From Pseudoxanthomonas dokdonensis (GTDB lineage: Bacteria > Pseudomonadota > Gammaproteobacteria > Xanthomonadales > Xanthomonadaceae), in NCBI RefSeq assembly GCF_001431405.1, contig NZ_LDJL01000011.1:186001-250000 (forward strand): DNA of 64,000 bases, given 5' to 3'. Under the pieces are notes generated by a model, which was not told where the DNA came from, searched no databases, and saw nothing but the letters and a program-made list of their open reading frames with translations. The position numbers were made by a program, and so were the translations under genes. Shown piece after piece: positions 44,695-52,856 of this stretch. The stretch's first letter is position 1, and every line of letters begins with the position of its first letter.

Positions 44695-46026
44695 TCATTC
44701 AGTGCCGGCGCCGGCACCGCGCCGGCGCCGACGACGGCGGCGGCGTGGCGCACCGTCGCTACCCTCTTCCTCACTGCCCTCCTCACCAGCGGCGGGGGCG
44801 CTGGCCAGGTGCCCTGCCAACTCGTCAGCCGACTGCAGCTGTGCCTCGCGCCAGAAAGCGACGTCATCGGCATGTTCGCTGGAGGCGGTCAGCCGCAATA
44901 CCAGGAAATCGAACGCGGCACGGAAGCGCGGATGGCCAAGCAGGCGCAGCACGCGTTTGCGCTGGCGATTGCCGAAGCGCGACTGCATCAGCCAGATTTC
45001 CTGCATCGGCAGCGAGAATCGCCGCGGCAGCGCCACGGTGTCCAACTGGTGCAGGGTGACCCGATCCGCGGCGCGGCGCTGGGCTTCCTCGACGTGCACG
45101 CCCTGGTTCTGCAACGCCATCAGCGCGCGGCAATAGGCCGGCCACAGCAGCAGCGCAAACAGGAATGAAGGCGACACCGGCTCATCGTTGGCGACCCGCT
45201 GGTCGGTACCGCGCAGGCCTTCGAGCAGCATCCGCCGCAATGCGCCGCTGCGGTTGGCGGCCAGCGCGGTGGCGGTTTCCGGCAGCAACGCCTGCAACAG
45301 CCCGAATCGCTCCAGCCCTTCGAAACTGGCCACCGCGTGGCCGGACAGGAACAACTTGAGGATTTCCTCGAACAGGCGCGCGGGTGCGGCGTCGGCCAGC
45401 AGATCGGCCAGTCGCGCAATCGGTTCGGCAGTGGCCGCTTCGATCTCGAAATCCAGCTTGGCCGCCAGCCGCACCGCACGCAGCATGCGTACCGGATCTT
45501 CGCGGTAGCGCTGTTCGGGGTCGCCAATCAGCTTCAGCGTGCGGGCGATGACGTCTTCGAAGCCACCGGTGTAGTCGCGGATCGAAAAATCCTCGATCGC
45601 GTAATACAGCGCGTTGGCGGTGAAGTCGCGGCGCACCGCATCGTCTTCGATGCTGCCATAGACGTTGTCGCGCACCAGCCGGCCATTGTCCATCTCGCGA
45701 TCGCCGCTGCCGTCGTCGACATTGGCGCGGAAGGTCGCGACCTCGATGATTTCGCGCCCGAACACCACGTGCGCCAAGCGGAAGCGACGGCCGATCAGGC
45801 GGCAGTTGCGGAACAGCTGCTTGACCTGTTCGGGGGTGGCATCGGTGGCCACGTCGAAATCCTTGGGATGGCCGCCGACCAGCAGGTCACGCACGGCACC
45901 GCCGACCAGGTAACCCTGGAAGCCGGCGTCACGCAGGCGGTATAGCACCCGCAGCGCATTGGGACTCATGTCCTTGCGGGACAGGTTGTGCTGGTCGCGG
46001 GGGATGGTTCGCAAAGTGGCGGGCAA
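44695..46026 (-). CDS. pcnB: Poly(A) polymerase PcnB
   Basis: PcnB adds 3' poly(A) tails that speed RNA decay. The 443-residue protein begins TIPRDQHNLSRKDMS, contains the nucleotidyltransferase signature YLVGGAVRDLL and the metal-binding GHPKDFDVATDA, then RRDFTANALYYAI and GDPEQRYREDPVRMLRAVR. The C-terminal tail has an acidic stretch followed by nine consecutive arginines, likely for RNA binding. The start is a TTG at 46026 (a second TTG lies at 46014); no strong ribosome site is visible. The tRNA-Glu gene is upstream on the opposite strand. Confidence 0.93.
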   Translation of the reverse strand: MPATLRTIPRDQHNLSRKDMSPNALRVLYRLRDAGFQGYLVGGAVRDLLVGGHPKDFDVATDATPEQVKQLFRNCRLIGRRFRLAHVVFGREIIEVATFRANVDDGSGDREMDNGRLVRDNVYGSIEDDAVRRDFTANALYYAIEDFSIRDYTGGFEDVIARTLKLIGDPEQRYREDPVRMLRAVRLAAKLDFEIEAATAEPIARLADLLADAAPARLFEEILKLFLSGHAVASFEGLERFGLLQALLPETATALAANRSGALRRMLLEGLRGTDQRVANDEPVSPSFLFALLLWPAYCRALMALQNQGVHVEEAQRRAADRVTLHQLDTVALPRRFSLPMQEIWLMQSRFGNRQRKRVLRLLGHPRFRAAFDFLVLRLTASSEHADDVAFWREAQLQSADELAGHLASAPAAGEEGSEEEGSDGAPRRRRRRRRRGAGAGTE

Positions 46027-46080
46027 GCTGATGGCTGCGGTTCCGTGGGAAAGTTGGGGGCGCTGGCGGCCCGGCAGACA

Positions 46081-46110
46081 TTGCCGGACGTCCAGGCCGC
46101 CGCATATACT
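46081..46110 (+). promoter_or_regulatory. Promoter of tRNA-Glu
   Basis: TTGCCG (46081-46086), an 18-bp spacer and TATACT (46105-46110) form a good sigma-70 promoter. The predicted start near 46117 leaves a 21-nt leader before the mature tRNA. It lies in the divergent gap with pcnB. Confidence 0.7.
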
Positions 46111-46137
46111 AATCCGTCAGCTCCGCATCACCCAAAC

Positions 46138-46212
46138 GCTCCCTTCGTCTAGTGGTTAGGACGTGGCCCTCTCAAGGCTAAAACAGGGGTTCGAGCCCCC
46201 TAGGGAGCGCCA
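46138..46212 (+). tRNA. tRNA-Glu (anticodon CTC)
   Basis: The 75-nt gene folds as a cloverleaf with acceptor stem GCTCCCT/AGGGAGC, a D-arm, anticodon stem TGGCC/GGCTA around loop CTCTCAA with anticodon CTC, the T-arm with GGTTCGAGCCC, discriminator G and an encoded CCA end. It decodes GAG, the favoured glutamate codon in this GC-rich genome. The body strongly resembles bacterial tRNA-Glu. The UUC-anticodon species must be elsewhere. Confidence 0.95.
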
Positions 46213-46224
46213 AGTGACTGCATG

Positions 46225-46251
46225 ATGCCGGTGGCGGCCTGCCACCGGCAT
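46225..46251. terminator. 11-bp hairpin between tRNA-Glu and pirin
   Basis: ATGCCGGTGGC (46225-46235) pairs perfectly with GCCACCGGCAT (46241-46251) around GGCCT. It stands in the convergent gap and could stop or trim transcripts from both sides, but no T tract is present on either strand. Confidence 0.45.
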
Positions 46252-46276
46252 TGCCTTGATCCAGGCCGCACCAGCG

Positions 46277-46981
46277 CTACATGCGCGGCAGGTCGAAGAC
46301 CAGTACTTCCGCGCCAATCCCGCTTTCAATGCTGATCAGCGGTTCGTCCTGGTACAGCAGCGCATCGCCAGCCGATAGCGCCCGGCCATTGACGCTGACA
46401 TCGCCCCGCGCCACGTGCACATAGCCCAGCCGGCCCTCGGCCAGCGGCAGTTCGGCACGTTCGCTGCCGTCAAACAGGCCGGCGTACATCCGCGCATTCT
46501 GGTGGATGCTGACCGAGCCGTCGGCCCCGTCCGGGCTGACCACCAGCCGCAGCCGGCCCTGCTTGTCCTGCGGGTCGAAGCGCTTCTCCTGGTAGGAAGG
46601 CACTACCCCCTGCTGGTTGGGAATGATCCAGATCTGCAGGAAGTGGGTGGTGCCGGTCTCGCTGTGGTTGTACTCGGAGTGCTGCACGCCGGTGCCGGCA
46701 CTCATGCGCTGGACATCACCGGGGACGATGCTGGCGGCGTTGCCCATCGAGTCCTTGTGGCCCAGTGCCCCTTCCAGCACATAGCTGATGATTTCCATGT
46801 CGCGATGGCCGTGTTCGCCAAAGCCCTGACCGGCGGCGACCCGGTCTTCATTGATGACCCGCAGCGGTCCCCAGTGGATATGGCGTTCGTCGTGGTAGTT
46901 GGCAAACGAGAAGCTGTGCCAGGAGTCCAGCCAGCCGTGGTTGGCATGGCCGCGGTCCTTGCCTGCGCGAAGAGTAATCAT
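46277..46981 (-). CDS. Pirin family protein
   Basis: This 234-residue bicupin of the pirin family binds iron in relatives and can act as a quercetinase or redox sensor. The N-terminal cupin has the metal-ligand signature FGEHGHRDMEIISYVLEG and a further His in GVQHSEYNHSE; WLDSWHSFSFANYHD is the typical family start. The ATG at 46981 has GGAG at 7 nt; an in-frame start at 47053 would place the operator-like palindrome inside the gene. Substrate unknown. Confidence 0.92.
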   Translation of the reverse strand: MITLRAGKDRGHANHGWLDSWHSFSFANYHDERHIHWGPLRVINEDRVAAGQGFGEHGHRDMEIISYVLEGALGHKDSMGNAASIVPGDVQRMSAGTGVQHSEYNHSETGTTHFLQIWIIPNQQGVVPSYQEKRFDPQDKQGRLRLVVSPDGADGSVSIHQNARMYAGLFDGSERAELPLAEGRLGYVHVARGDVSVNGRALSAGDALLYQDEPLISIESGIGAEVLVFDLPRM

Positions 46982-47059
46982 GATGGGCTCCGGTGTTGGT
47001 TGGACACAAGCTTGGACTAGGCCATGGCGGTTGATAAGACGGGTCCGGCTCAACTGGCT

Positions 47060-47075
47060 GTTCCGTATTTGGAAC
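47060..47075. promoter_or_regulatory. GTTCC-N6-GGAAC dyad in the pirin/fdxA gap
   Basis: A 16-bp symmetric element GTTCC-GTATTT-GGAAC overlaps a possible reverse-strand -10 (CATAGT just beside it, TTGTTA 18 bp upstream), so a bound protein could repress pirin. Pirin genes often have a divergent LysR regulator; none is encoded here, so any regulator acts from a distance. Confidence 0.4.
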
Positions 47076-47270
47076 TATGCTGCAAAATAAATGTAATTAA
47101 CAAGATATCCGCAACAACACTGGCGCGGTGACCCGGTCTGGAGCTGGCCGTCCGGTGCCGGCTCACCGTGCTCGGCAGGGGCCAGCAGGCTTGCGACGAG
47201 AATCTTTCTCAACCGCCGACGCGACGTGATTTAAACTTGCCCGGTTTTCCGCAGGATTAATCGATCAGCC

Positions 47271-47594
47271 ATGCCCTTTGTCGTCACCGAAAACTGCATC
47301 AAGTGCAAATACACCGATTGCGTGGAGGTCTGCCCGGTGGATTGCTTCCACGAGGGCCCCAACTTCCTGGTGATTGACCCGGACGAATGCATCGACTGCA
47401 CCCTGTGCGAGCCGGAGTGCCCGATCAATGCGATCTATCCGGAAGACGATGTGCCCGCTGGGCAAGAGCAGTTTGTCGCCCTGAATGCCGAACTCTCCCG
47501 GCAATGGCCGGTGATCACCGTGCGCAAGGAACCCTTGGCCGATGCCAAGGACTGGGAAGGCAAGCCCGACAAACTGCCACTGCTGGAAAAATAG
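47271..47594 (+). CDS. fdxA: Seven-iron ferredoxin FdxA
   Basis: This 107-residue ferredoxin has the N-terminal [21 protein letters not shown] (3Fe-4S plus 4Fe-4S ligands) and [12 protein letters not shown], followed by the C-terminal extension with [21 protein letters not shown] characteristic of 7Fe FdxA. It is a low-potential electron carrier; the partner is not encoded nearby. It is followed by a REP cluster and a terminator. Very common in Proteobacteria. Confidence 0.95.
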   Translation: MPFVVTENCIKCKYTDCVEVCPVDCFHEGPNFLVIDPDECIDCTLCEPECPINAIYPEDDVPAGQEQFVALNAELSRQWPVITVRKEPLADAKDWEGKPDKLPLLEK

Positions 47595-47601
47595 GCCGCC
47601 C

Positions 47602-47706
47602 GTAGAGCGTAGCTTGCTGCGCTAGTCCGCCAGCTGACCCGCATCATCGGCAAAGCAGCGGAGCGAGCTCCGCTCTACAACAAATCGCCAGCAAGCTGCG
47701 CTCTAC
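47602..47706. repeat. GTAG-headed REP cluster (three copies)
   Basis: Three related imperfect palindromes lie in 105 bp. Copy 1 (47602-47623) begins GTAG then AGCGTAGC and GCTGCGCT. Copy 2 (47657-47678) is inverted: AGCGGAGC, GA, GCTCCGCT, CTAC, with a perfect 8-bp stem. Copy 3 (about 47688-47706) is inverted and nearly the exact reverse complement of copy 1, ending CTCTAC. GTAG heads mark REP elements mobilised by RAYT transposases in Stenotrophomonas and relatives. No transposase is linked. Confidence 0.82.
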
Positions 47707-47727
47707 CCGGGGATTGGATACGGCGAC

Positions 47728-47757
47728 AAAAAAAGGGCGTCTTGAAGACGCCCTTTT
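47728..47757. terminator. Bidirectional intrinsic terminator between fdxA and bamC
   Basis: AAAAGGGCGTC (47731-47741) pairs with GACGCCCTTTT (47747-47757) around a TTGAA loop, with an A7 run on the left and T4 on the right. It terminates fdxA from the left and, through the reverse-strand T run, bamC from the right. Confidence 0.9.
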
Positions 47758-47790
47758 CGTCGGTCTGGCCAGTGACGGGCCAATAAGCGC

Positions 47791-48300
47791 TTACTTGTTC
47801 AAGCGGGTCTTAAGGTCGGCCATCAGCGCCACCGCGGCTTCGGAGGTAGCTGGCAGGCCACGCGGATCGACCGCCGAGATGTAGCTGCCATCCTGCAGGC
47901 CGACCACCCGGACCAGGAAATCGCTGCCCTGGTAATTGACGTCATAGGTGCCCAGCAGCTGGGCCCGGCTGGCGATGGTCACGCCGTCGATTGCACCCAG
48001 GGCATCGCCGAGCTGGCTGAAGGCGTCATCACGGGCGGCGCGCACGTTGAAGCCATTGCCGGCGGTGGCGGGCCGGGCGGCCTGGCTGGACGCCTGCGAG
48101 GCGGTGTTGGGTACCTGCATGGCACCGTTGTTGCTGGGCATGGTCAGGTCCGGCGGCACTTCCAGCGGGCGTTGCTCGGCCGGCAGCGCATAGTCGCCTT
48201 TCGGGCCTTTTTTGAACCAGCTGCAGCCAGTCAGCCCGACGAGCGAGACGGCCAACAGACCGAATGCCAACGGACGCAGATGGGAAGACGCAAAACGCAT
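47791..48300 (-). CDS. bamC: BamC-like outer membrane lipoprotein
   Basis: This 169-residue lipoprotein has lipobox GLTGC and the BamC-like N-terminal tail KKGPKGDYALPAEQRPLEVPPDLTMP, which in E. coli contacts BamD. One helix-grip domain follows (VRAARDDAFSQLGDALGAI to ALMADLKTRLNK). E. coli BamC has two such domains and about 344 residues; here only one remains. Its start at 48300 has AGGAGA 6 nt upstream, just after dapA, whose stop is 12 bp away. Co-location with dapA is standard for bamC. Confidence 0.85.
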   Translation of the reverse strand: MRFASSHLRPLAFGLLAVSLVGLTGCSWFKKGPKGDYALPAEQRPLEVPPDLTMPSNNGAMQVPNTASQASSQAARPATAGNGFNVRAARDDAFSQLGDALGAIDGVTIASRAQLLGTYDVNYQGSDFLVRVVGLQDGSYISAVDPRGLPATSEAAVALMADLKTRLNK

Positions 48301-48314
48301 GGTGTTCTCCTGGT

Positions 48315-49223
48315 TCAAGCCGCGAGTTGGTCGCGGTGGGATTGTGCTTCTAGAGTCTGCACCAGCAACGCCAGCCGATCGGCATCAGCGTGATGGGCGG
48401 AAGAAAGTGTGGTCAGCGGCAGTCGCAGGCCGTGACCGAAGCCGGCCCGCTGCAGCAGCGCCTTGACCGGAATCGGATTGGATTCAACGCCAAAGAACGC
48501 ATACAGCTCGGCCAGTCCGGCATCCAGCCGCGCGACTTCGCTGGCGTCACCGGCCCGGGCCCTGTCGCAGAGCCGACGGAAGGTGCGCGGCAAGGCATTG
48601 GAACCGACTGAAATCAGTCCGTCGGCGCCGGCCAGCATCGCCCGCCCGGCAGTGCCGTCATCGCCGCTGAGGATGGCAAAGCCGTCTTCGCGCAACGCCA
48701 GCAGGGCGGCCATGCGTTCAGCTTCGCTGCGCGCTTCCTTGATCCCGACGATGTTCGGATGTCCCACCAGCTGCGCCACGGTCTGTGGCAGCAGGTCGCA
48801 GCCGGTGCGGCCGGGCACGTTGTACAGCACCACCGGCAGGCCACCTTGATCGGCCACTGCGCGGTAATGGGCAATCAAGCCGTCCTGGGTGGCGCGCACG
48901 TACGGCGGCGTCACTACCAGCGCGTATTCGGCGCCATGGGCCTTGGCCAGCCGGGTCTGGGCAATGGTCCTGGCGGTGTTCATCTGGCCAACGCCAGCCA
49001 GCACCGGGATGCGACCACCCAGTTCGGCCACCGCCAGTTGCAGGATCTGTACGAATTCATCATCGCTCAAGGCTGCAGCTTCGCCGGTCGAACCCGCCAC
49101 CACCACGCCCTGGGTGCCGCCATCGAGCTGTTGTTTCAACAGTCGGCGCCAGCCATCCAGATCCAGTTCGCCAGCGTCCGTGAACGGCGTGGCCAGTGCG
49201 GTAATGCTGCCAGAGAGGGACAA
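48315..49223 (-). CDS. dapA: 4-hydroxy-tetrahydrodipicolinate synthase
   Basis: DapA condenses pyruvate with aspartate semialdehyde, committing carbon to diaminopimelate and lysine. The 302-residue TIM barrel has [18 protein letters not shown], the Tyr in [15 protein letters not shown], the Schiff-base Lys in [15 protein letters not shown] and [10 protein letters not shown]. The start codon is TTG at 49223 with AAAGG upstream; no alternative ATG exists for about 70 residues. The gene is followed by bamC on one strand and is divergent from the gcvR side, the arrangement found in E. coli apart from tag. Confidence 0.97.
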   Translation of the reverse strand: MSLSGSITALATPFTDAGELDLDGWRRLLKQQLDGGTQGVVVAGSTGEAAALSDDEFVQILQLAVAELGGRIPVLAGVGQMNTARTIAQTRLAKAHGAEYALVVTPPYVRATQDGLIAHYRAVADQGGLPVVLYNVPGRTGCDLLPQTVAQLVGHPNIVGIKEARSEAERMAALLALREDGFAILSGDDGTAGRAMLAGADGLISVGSNALPRTFRRLCDRARAGDASEVARLDAGLAELYAFFGVESNPIPVKALLQRAGFGHGLRLPLTTLSSAHHADADRLALLVQTLEAQSHRDQLAA

Positions 49224-49335
49224 ACGACGAACCTTTGCAGTGGGGCCTGGGCGAGCAGGCGGGTGAGCGGGAAACCGGTGCAGGCACCAGCGGCCGGCCG
49301 GAGCCAGCCTGCGATATTAAGGGCGGCGAGAAAGC

Positions 49336-49348
49336 AGCGGCAAGTATA
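49336..49348 (-). promoter_or_regulatory. Candidate dapA promoter -10
   Basis: TATACT on the reverse strand (49348-49343) predicts a start near 49336 and a 113-nt leader to the dapA TTG. A weaker AT patch (TTAATATC, near 49313-49320) could give a shorter leader. No lysine riboswitch-like structure was recognised. Confidence 0.35.
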
Positions 49349-49436
49349 GGGCCCCGGGCGCGTTCCGGAGCCAGACAGGCGGCGACCGGCCGACCACGAG
49401 CCAGCCGCGGCCCGCGAGCGCGCCCGGAAGCGGTGG

Positions 49437-50033
49437 TCAGGCCAGCGCCTCGCCCAACCGGCGCACCGGTGCGTGGCGATCACAATCGACGGTGTGGTCG
49501 TTGACCATGCCGCAGGCCTGCATGTGCGCATAGACAATGGTCGAGCCGACGAACTTGAAGCCGGCCTTCTTCAGGCTTTTCGACAACTGGTCCGAGACCG
49601 GCGTGGTAGCCAGCACGTCAGCGCGCGAGCGCAAGCGGTTCTGCACGGGCTTGCCGTCGACATGCTTCCAGTAGAAATCCGAGAGCGCCAGTTGCGGCCG
49701 TGGCGCGCTGTCGCGCAGGCGCAGCAAGGCCTGGGCATTGTTGATGGTGGCGCGGATCTTGAGCTGGTTGCGGACGATGCCGGCGTCGAGCATCAGCTCC
49801 TGGACCTTCTTCTCGTCGTAGCGGGCAATCCTGTCCGGATCGAAATTGTCGAATGCGCGGCGGTAGTTGTCGCGCTTGGCGAGGATGGTCTGCCATGACA
49901 GTCCGGCCTGCGCGCCTTCCAGGATCTGCATCTCGAACATGTGCCGTTCGTCGAACTCCGGCACGCCCCACTCGACATCGTGATAGTGCTGGTAAAAGTC
50001 GGGCACGTTGGCCGCCCAGAAACAGCGTGACAT
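49437..50033 (-). CDS. tag: DNA-3-methyladenine glycosylase I
   Basis: Tag removes 3-methyladenine from alkylated DNA. The 198-residue protein has the zinc snap: Cys4 in MSRCFW and His17 in YHDVEWGVPE near the N-terminus, with His and Cys in VNDHTVDC near the C-terminus. The helix-hairpin core holds EGAQAGLSWQTILAKRDNYRRAF with the family signature. It lies in the gap between dapA and gcvR on the minus strand and has its own 213-bp upstream gap to dapA and a 229-bp gap to gcvR. Confidence 0.96.
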   Translation of the reverse strand: MSRCFWAANVPDFYQHYHDVEWGVPEFDERHMFEMQILEGAQAGLSWQTILAKRDNYRRAFDNFDPDRIARYDEKKVQELMLDAGIVRNQLKIRATINNAQALLRLRDSAPRPQLALSDFYWKHVDGKPVQNRLRSRADVLATTPVSDQLSKSLKKAGFKFVGSTIVYAHMQACGMVNDHTVDCDRHAPVRRLGEALA

Positions 50034-50262
50034 CCTGCAACTCCTTGTTTGTCATCCGATTGTGTCCATGTTGCACGTCCGGCTCGCGCGCGTGCAGCAG
50101 TCCGGGACAGGCTAGCACGCGCATCGAACGCCGCCGTGTGCCCGCGGCGGCGGCTGCCGGCCCTGGACACCGGCGGCAATCGCTTGCGGGCGCGAAGCAC
50201 GGCCAAGTATGCTGGCACCCAGCCGGCGGCATTTCCGCTGGCGCCACCAGACCTGAGTAGTG

Positions 50263-50838
50263 ATGCCGGAAGACCTTTCAAACGACTCCAGCGCCCGGCC
50301 TTCGCCGAACGAGAACCATCTCCTGATCAACGCCTATACGACGCATCCGGAGTCGCCGCTGCTGGCGGTGACGCGGCGGATTGCCGACAGCGGCTGCAAC
50401 CTGGTCGATTCACGCCTGTCCACGGTCGGCCGCGACGTCTCGGTCACCGCGCTGGCCACCGGCTCCTGGGATTCGGTCGCCAAACTCGAGGCCATGCTCT
50501 CGCGGCTGGAACGCGAGGAAGGCTTCAAGCTCAACTGGTATCGCACCGGTCCCAAGGTGGTCCAGTCCAACCTGTTGCCGTACATCGTCGAAGTGGTCGC
50601 CGCCGACAAGCCGGGCATCCTGTTCCAGCTGGCCGACTTCTTCGATCGCCAGGGCATCACCATCGAGAACCTGCAGAGCACGCGCTACCGCGCCATGCAG
50701 ACCGGTGCCGAAATGTTTTCGGCACAGGTGACCATCGGGGTGCCGTCCAATATGCACATCGCCGCGCTGCGCGATGATTTCCTTGAATTCTGCGACCACC
50801 TCAACCTGGACGCGATCATGGACCCGATGAAGTTCTGA
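50263..50838 (+). CDS. gcvR: ACT-domain regulator GcvR
   Basis: This 191-residue protein consists of two ACT domains. It matches GcvR, the glycine cleavage repressor that antagonises GcvA. Features are the N-terminal NHLLINAYTTHPESPLLAVTRRIADSGCN and the second domain PYIVEVVAADKPGILFQLADFF. The ATG at 50263 (GTG at 50260 also possible) lies 2 bp before bcp on its downstream side, so the two are coupled. gcvR-bcp divergent from dapA is also the E. coli order. No gcv genes are nearby. Confidence 0.9.
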   Translation: MPEDLSNDSSARPSPNENHLLINAYTTHPESPLLAVTRRIADSGCNLVDSRLSTVGRDVSVTALATGSWDSVAKLEAMLSRLEREEGFKLNWYRTGPKVVQSNLLPYIVEVVAADKPGILFQLADFFDRQGITIENLQSTRYRAMQTGAEMFSAQVTIGVPSNMHIAALRDDFLEFCDHLNLDAIMDPMKF

Positions 50839-50840
50839 GC

Positions 50841-51326
50841 ATGAGCCAAGCCCGTCCCAAGCCGCTGCCCAAAACCACCTTGAACCTGCCGCTGGCGCTG
50901 TCAGGCGGGCAGACCGCCAGGCTTGCCGACTATGCCGGGCAATGGCTGGTGCTGTACTTCTATCCCAAGGACAGCACGCCCGGCTGCACCACCGAGGGCC
51001 TGGACTTCAATGCACTGCTGCCGAAGTTCAAGAAATTGAATGCCAGCGTGCTCGGCGTGTCCCGTGACTCGGTCAAGTCGCACGACAATTTCTGCGCCAA
51101 ACAGGGATTCAGGTTTGCCCTGGTCAGTGATGCCGAAGAAAAGCTGTGCAAGGCGTTTGATGTCATCCACGAAAAAAACATGTACGGCAAGACCGTGCTT
51201 GGCGTCGTCCGCAGCAGCTTCCTGATAGCGCCCGATGGGCACGTCGCGCAGGAGTGGCGCAAAGTCAAAGTGGCCGGGCACGCGCAAGCCGTGCTGGACG
51301 CCCTGAAGGAAGCGCAAACGCAGTGA
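50841..51326 (+). CDS. bcp: Thioredoxin-dependent peroxiredoxin (BCP type)
   Basis: This 161-residue peroxiredoxin reduces hydroperoxides using thioredoxin. The peroxidatic cysteine is in FYPKDSTPGCTTEGLDF. The E. coli-type second cysteine five residues later is absent, so this is not the atypical 2-Cys arrangement with both in one helix; other cysteines lie in NFCAKQGF and KLCKAFDV. The gene begins 2 bp after gcvR and is followed by a 124-bp gap. Confidence 0.93.
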   Translation: MSQARPKPLPKTTLNLPLALSGGQTARLADYAGQWLVLYFYPKDSTPGCTTEGLDFNALLPKFKKLNASVLGVSRDSVKSHDNFCAKQGFRFALVSDAEEKLCKAFDVIHEKNMYGKTVLGVVRSSFLIAPDGHVAQEWRKVKVAGHAQAVLDALKEAQTQ

Positions 51327-51450
51327 CCCATCGTGTTCTCCCCGCCTTCACTACCTCATCGTGTATGAGTCGTGGTGGTTCGCTGCTGCCTGCGACAAAT
51401 GTTTTCGTTGTTGTCCCCGTGTTCCCACACACCCACCCGAGGTTGCCTGA

Positions 51451-52854
51451 ATGACCCGAAGCAAGCGCATCTATGTGTTGGACACCAACGTGCTGATGCA
51501 CGACCCCACTGCTCTGTTCAAGTTCGAGGAGCATGATGTCTTCCTGCCGATGCAGGTGATCGAGGAGCTGGACAATGCCAAGAAAGGCACCACCGAAGTC
51601 AGTCGCAATGCACGCCAGGTCAGCCGCTTCCTCAATGAACTGATTGAAGGCGCCGGCGCCGAGCATATCCAGCAAGGCATCGTGCTCAATCATCCGCAGG
51701 GCCTGCAGCTGGGCAACCGTAGCCAGATCGGTCGCCTGTATTTCCAGACCACGCCAGTCGATCCCGGTCGCACGTTCGGCGCCATCGCGCCTGACAACAA
51801 GATCCTGGCCTCGGTGCTGGCGCTGCGCGAGGATCAGCCCGAAGTGCCGGTCATCCTGGTGTCGAAGGACATCAACCTGCGGATCAAGGCCTCGATCAGC
51901 GGACTGGTCGCCGAGGATTACGAAAACGACCGCGCGCTGGACGATTTCAGCCTGTTGTTCACCGGTGCGATGGAATTGCCGGAAGACTTCTGGAGCCGGC
52001 ACAACGCCGACCTCAAGTCGTGGAGCGACAAGAGCGGTCGTACCAGCTACGAAGTGACGATGACCGCCGACGAGGACTGGTATCCCAACCAGTACCTGTA
52101 CCTGCCGGGTGAGGACGAGGTCGAGCTGCGGGTCGCCAAGGTCGGCGGTGATCGCAAGGCGACGCTGACGCTGGTCGATGACTTCCGCAGCGGCCAGCAT
52201 GCGGTGTGGGGCATCACCGCGCGCAATCGCGAACAGAACTTCGCCCTCAACGCCTTGATGGACCCGGAGATTGACTTCGTCAGCCTGCTTGGCACCGCCG
52301 GTACCGGCAAGACCCTGCTGGCGCTGGCCGCCGGCCTGGCCCAGACCATGGACCAGCAACGCTATCGCGAAATCATCATGACCCGTGCCACCGTCAGCGT
52401 CGGCGAGGATATCGGTTTCCTGCCCGGCACCGAAGAGGAAAAGATGACCCCGTGGATGGGCGCGCTGACCGACAACCTGGAAGTGCTGACCCATAACCAG
52501 GAAGGCGGCTCGTGGGGGCGCGCGGCAACCAACGACCTGCTGGCCAGCCGGATCAAGATCCGCTCGATGAACTTCATGCGCGGGCGTACCTTCCTCAGTC
52601 GTTACCTGATTCTCGACGAGGCGCAGAACCTGACCCCGAAACAGATGAAGACGCTGATCACCCGCGCCGGTCCGGGCACCAAGATCGTCTGCCTGGGCAA
52701 CGTCGAGCAGATCGATACGCCGTATCTGACCGAAACCACCTCGGGCCTGACCTTCGCCGTCGATCGCTTCAAGAACTGGGCGCACAGCGCGCATATCACC
52801 CTGCGTCGCGGCGAGCGTTCGCGCCTGGCCGACTACGCCAGCGAGGTAATGTAA
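51451..52854 (+). CDS. PIN-PhoH fusion ATPase (PhoH2 type)
   Basis: The 467-residue protein has an N-terminal PIN-type nuclease domain (YVLDTNVLMHDPTALFKFEEH, EELDNAKKG, later VSKDINLRIKA) and a C-terminal PhoH ATPase with Walker A LLGTAGTGKTLLALAAG and Walker B ILDEAQNLTPKQM. Relatives show RNA helicase/RNase activity linked to RNA decay or stress. The two acidic residues of the PIN active site are visible in DTNV and the later Asp. It is not paired with a separate toxin-antitoxin partner here; thiD follows 3 bp later. Confidence 0.9.
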   Translation: MTRSKRIYVLDTNVLMHDPTALFKFEEHDVFLPMQVIEELDNAKKGTTEVSRNARQVSRFLNELIEGAGAEHIQQGIVLNHPQGLQLGNRSQIGRLYFQTTPVDPGRTFGAIAPDNKILASVLALREDQPEVPVILVSKDINLRIKASISGLVAEDYENDRALDDFSLLFTGAMELPEDFWSRHNADLKSWSDKSGRTSYEVTMTADEDWYPNQYLYLPGEDEVELRVAKVGGDRKATLTLVDDFRSGQHAVWGITARNREQNFALNALMDPEIDFVSLLGTAGTGKTLLALAAGLAQTMDQQRYREIIMTRATVSVGEDIGFLPGTEEEKMTPWMGALTDNLEVLTHNQEGGSWGRAATNDLLASRIKIRSMNFMRGRTFLSRYLILDEAQNLTPKQMKTLITRAGPGTKIVCLGNVEQIDTPYLTETTSGLTFAVDRFKNWAHSAHITLRRGERSRLADYASEVM

Positions 52855-52856
52855 GC

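Noticed and set aside
51451-52854. PIN domain as part of a toxin-antitoxin pair
   Set aside because: The PIN is fused to a PhoH ATPase and there is no small antitoxin gene next to it.
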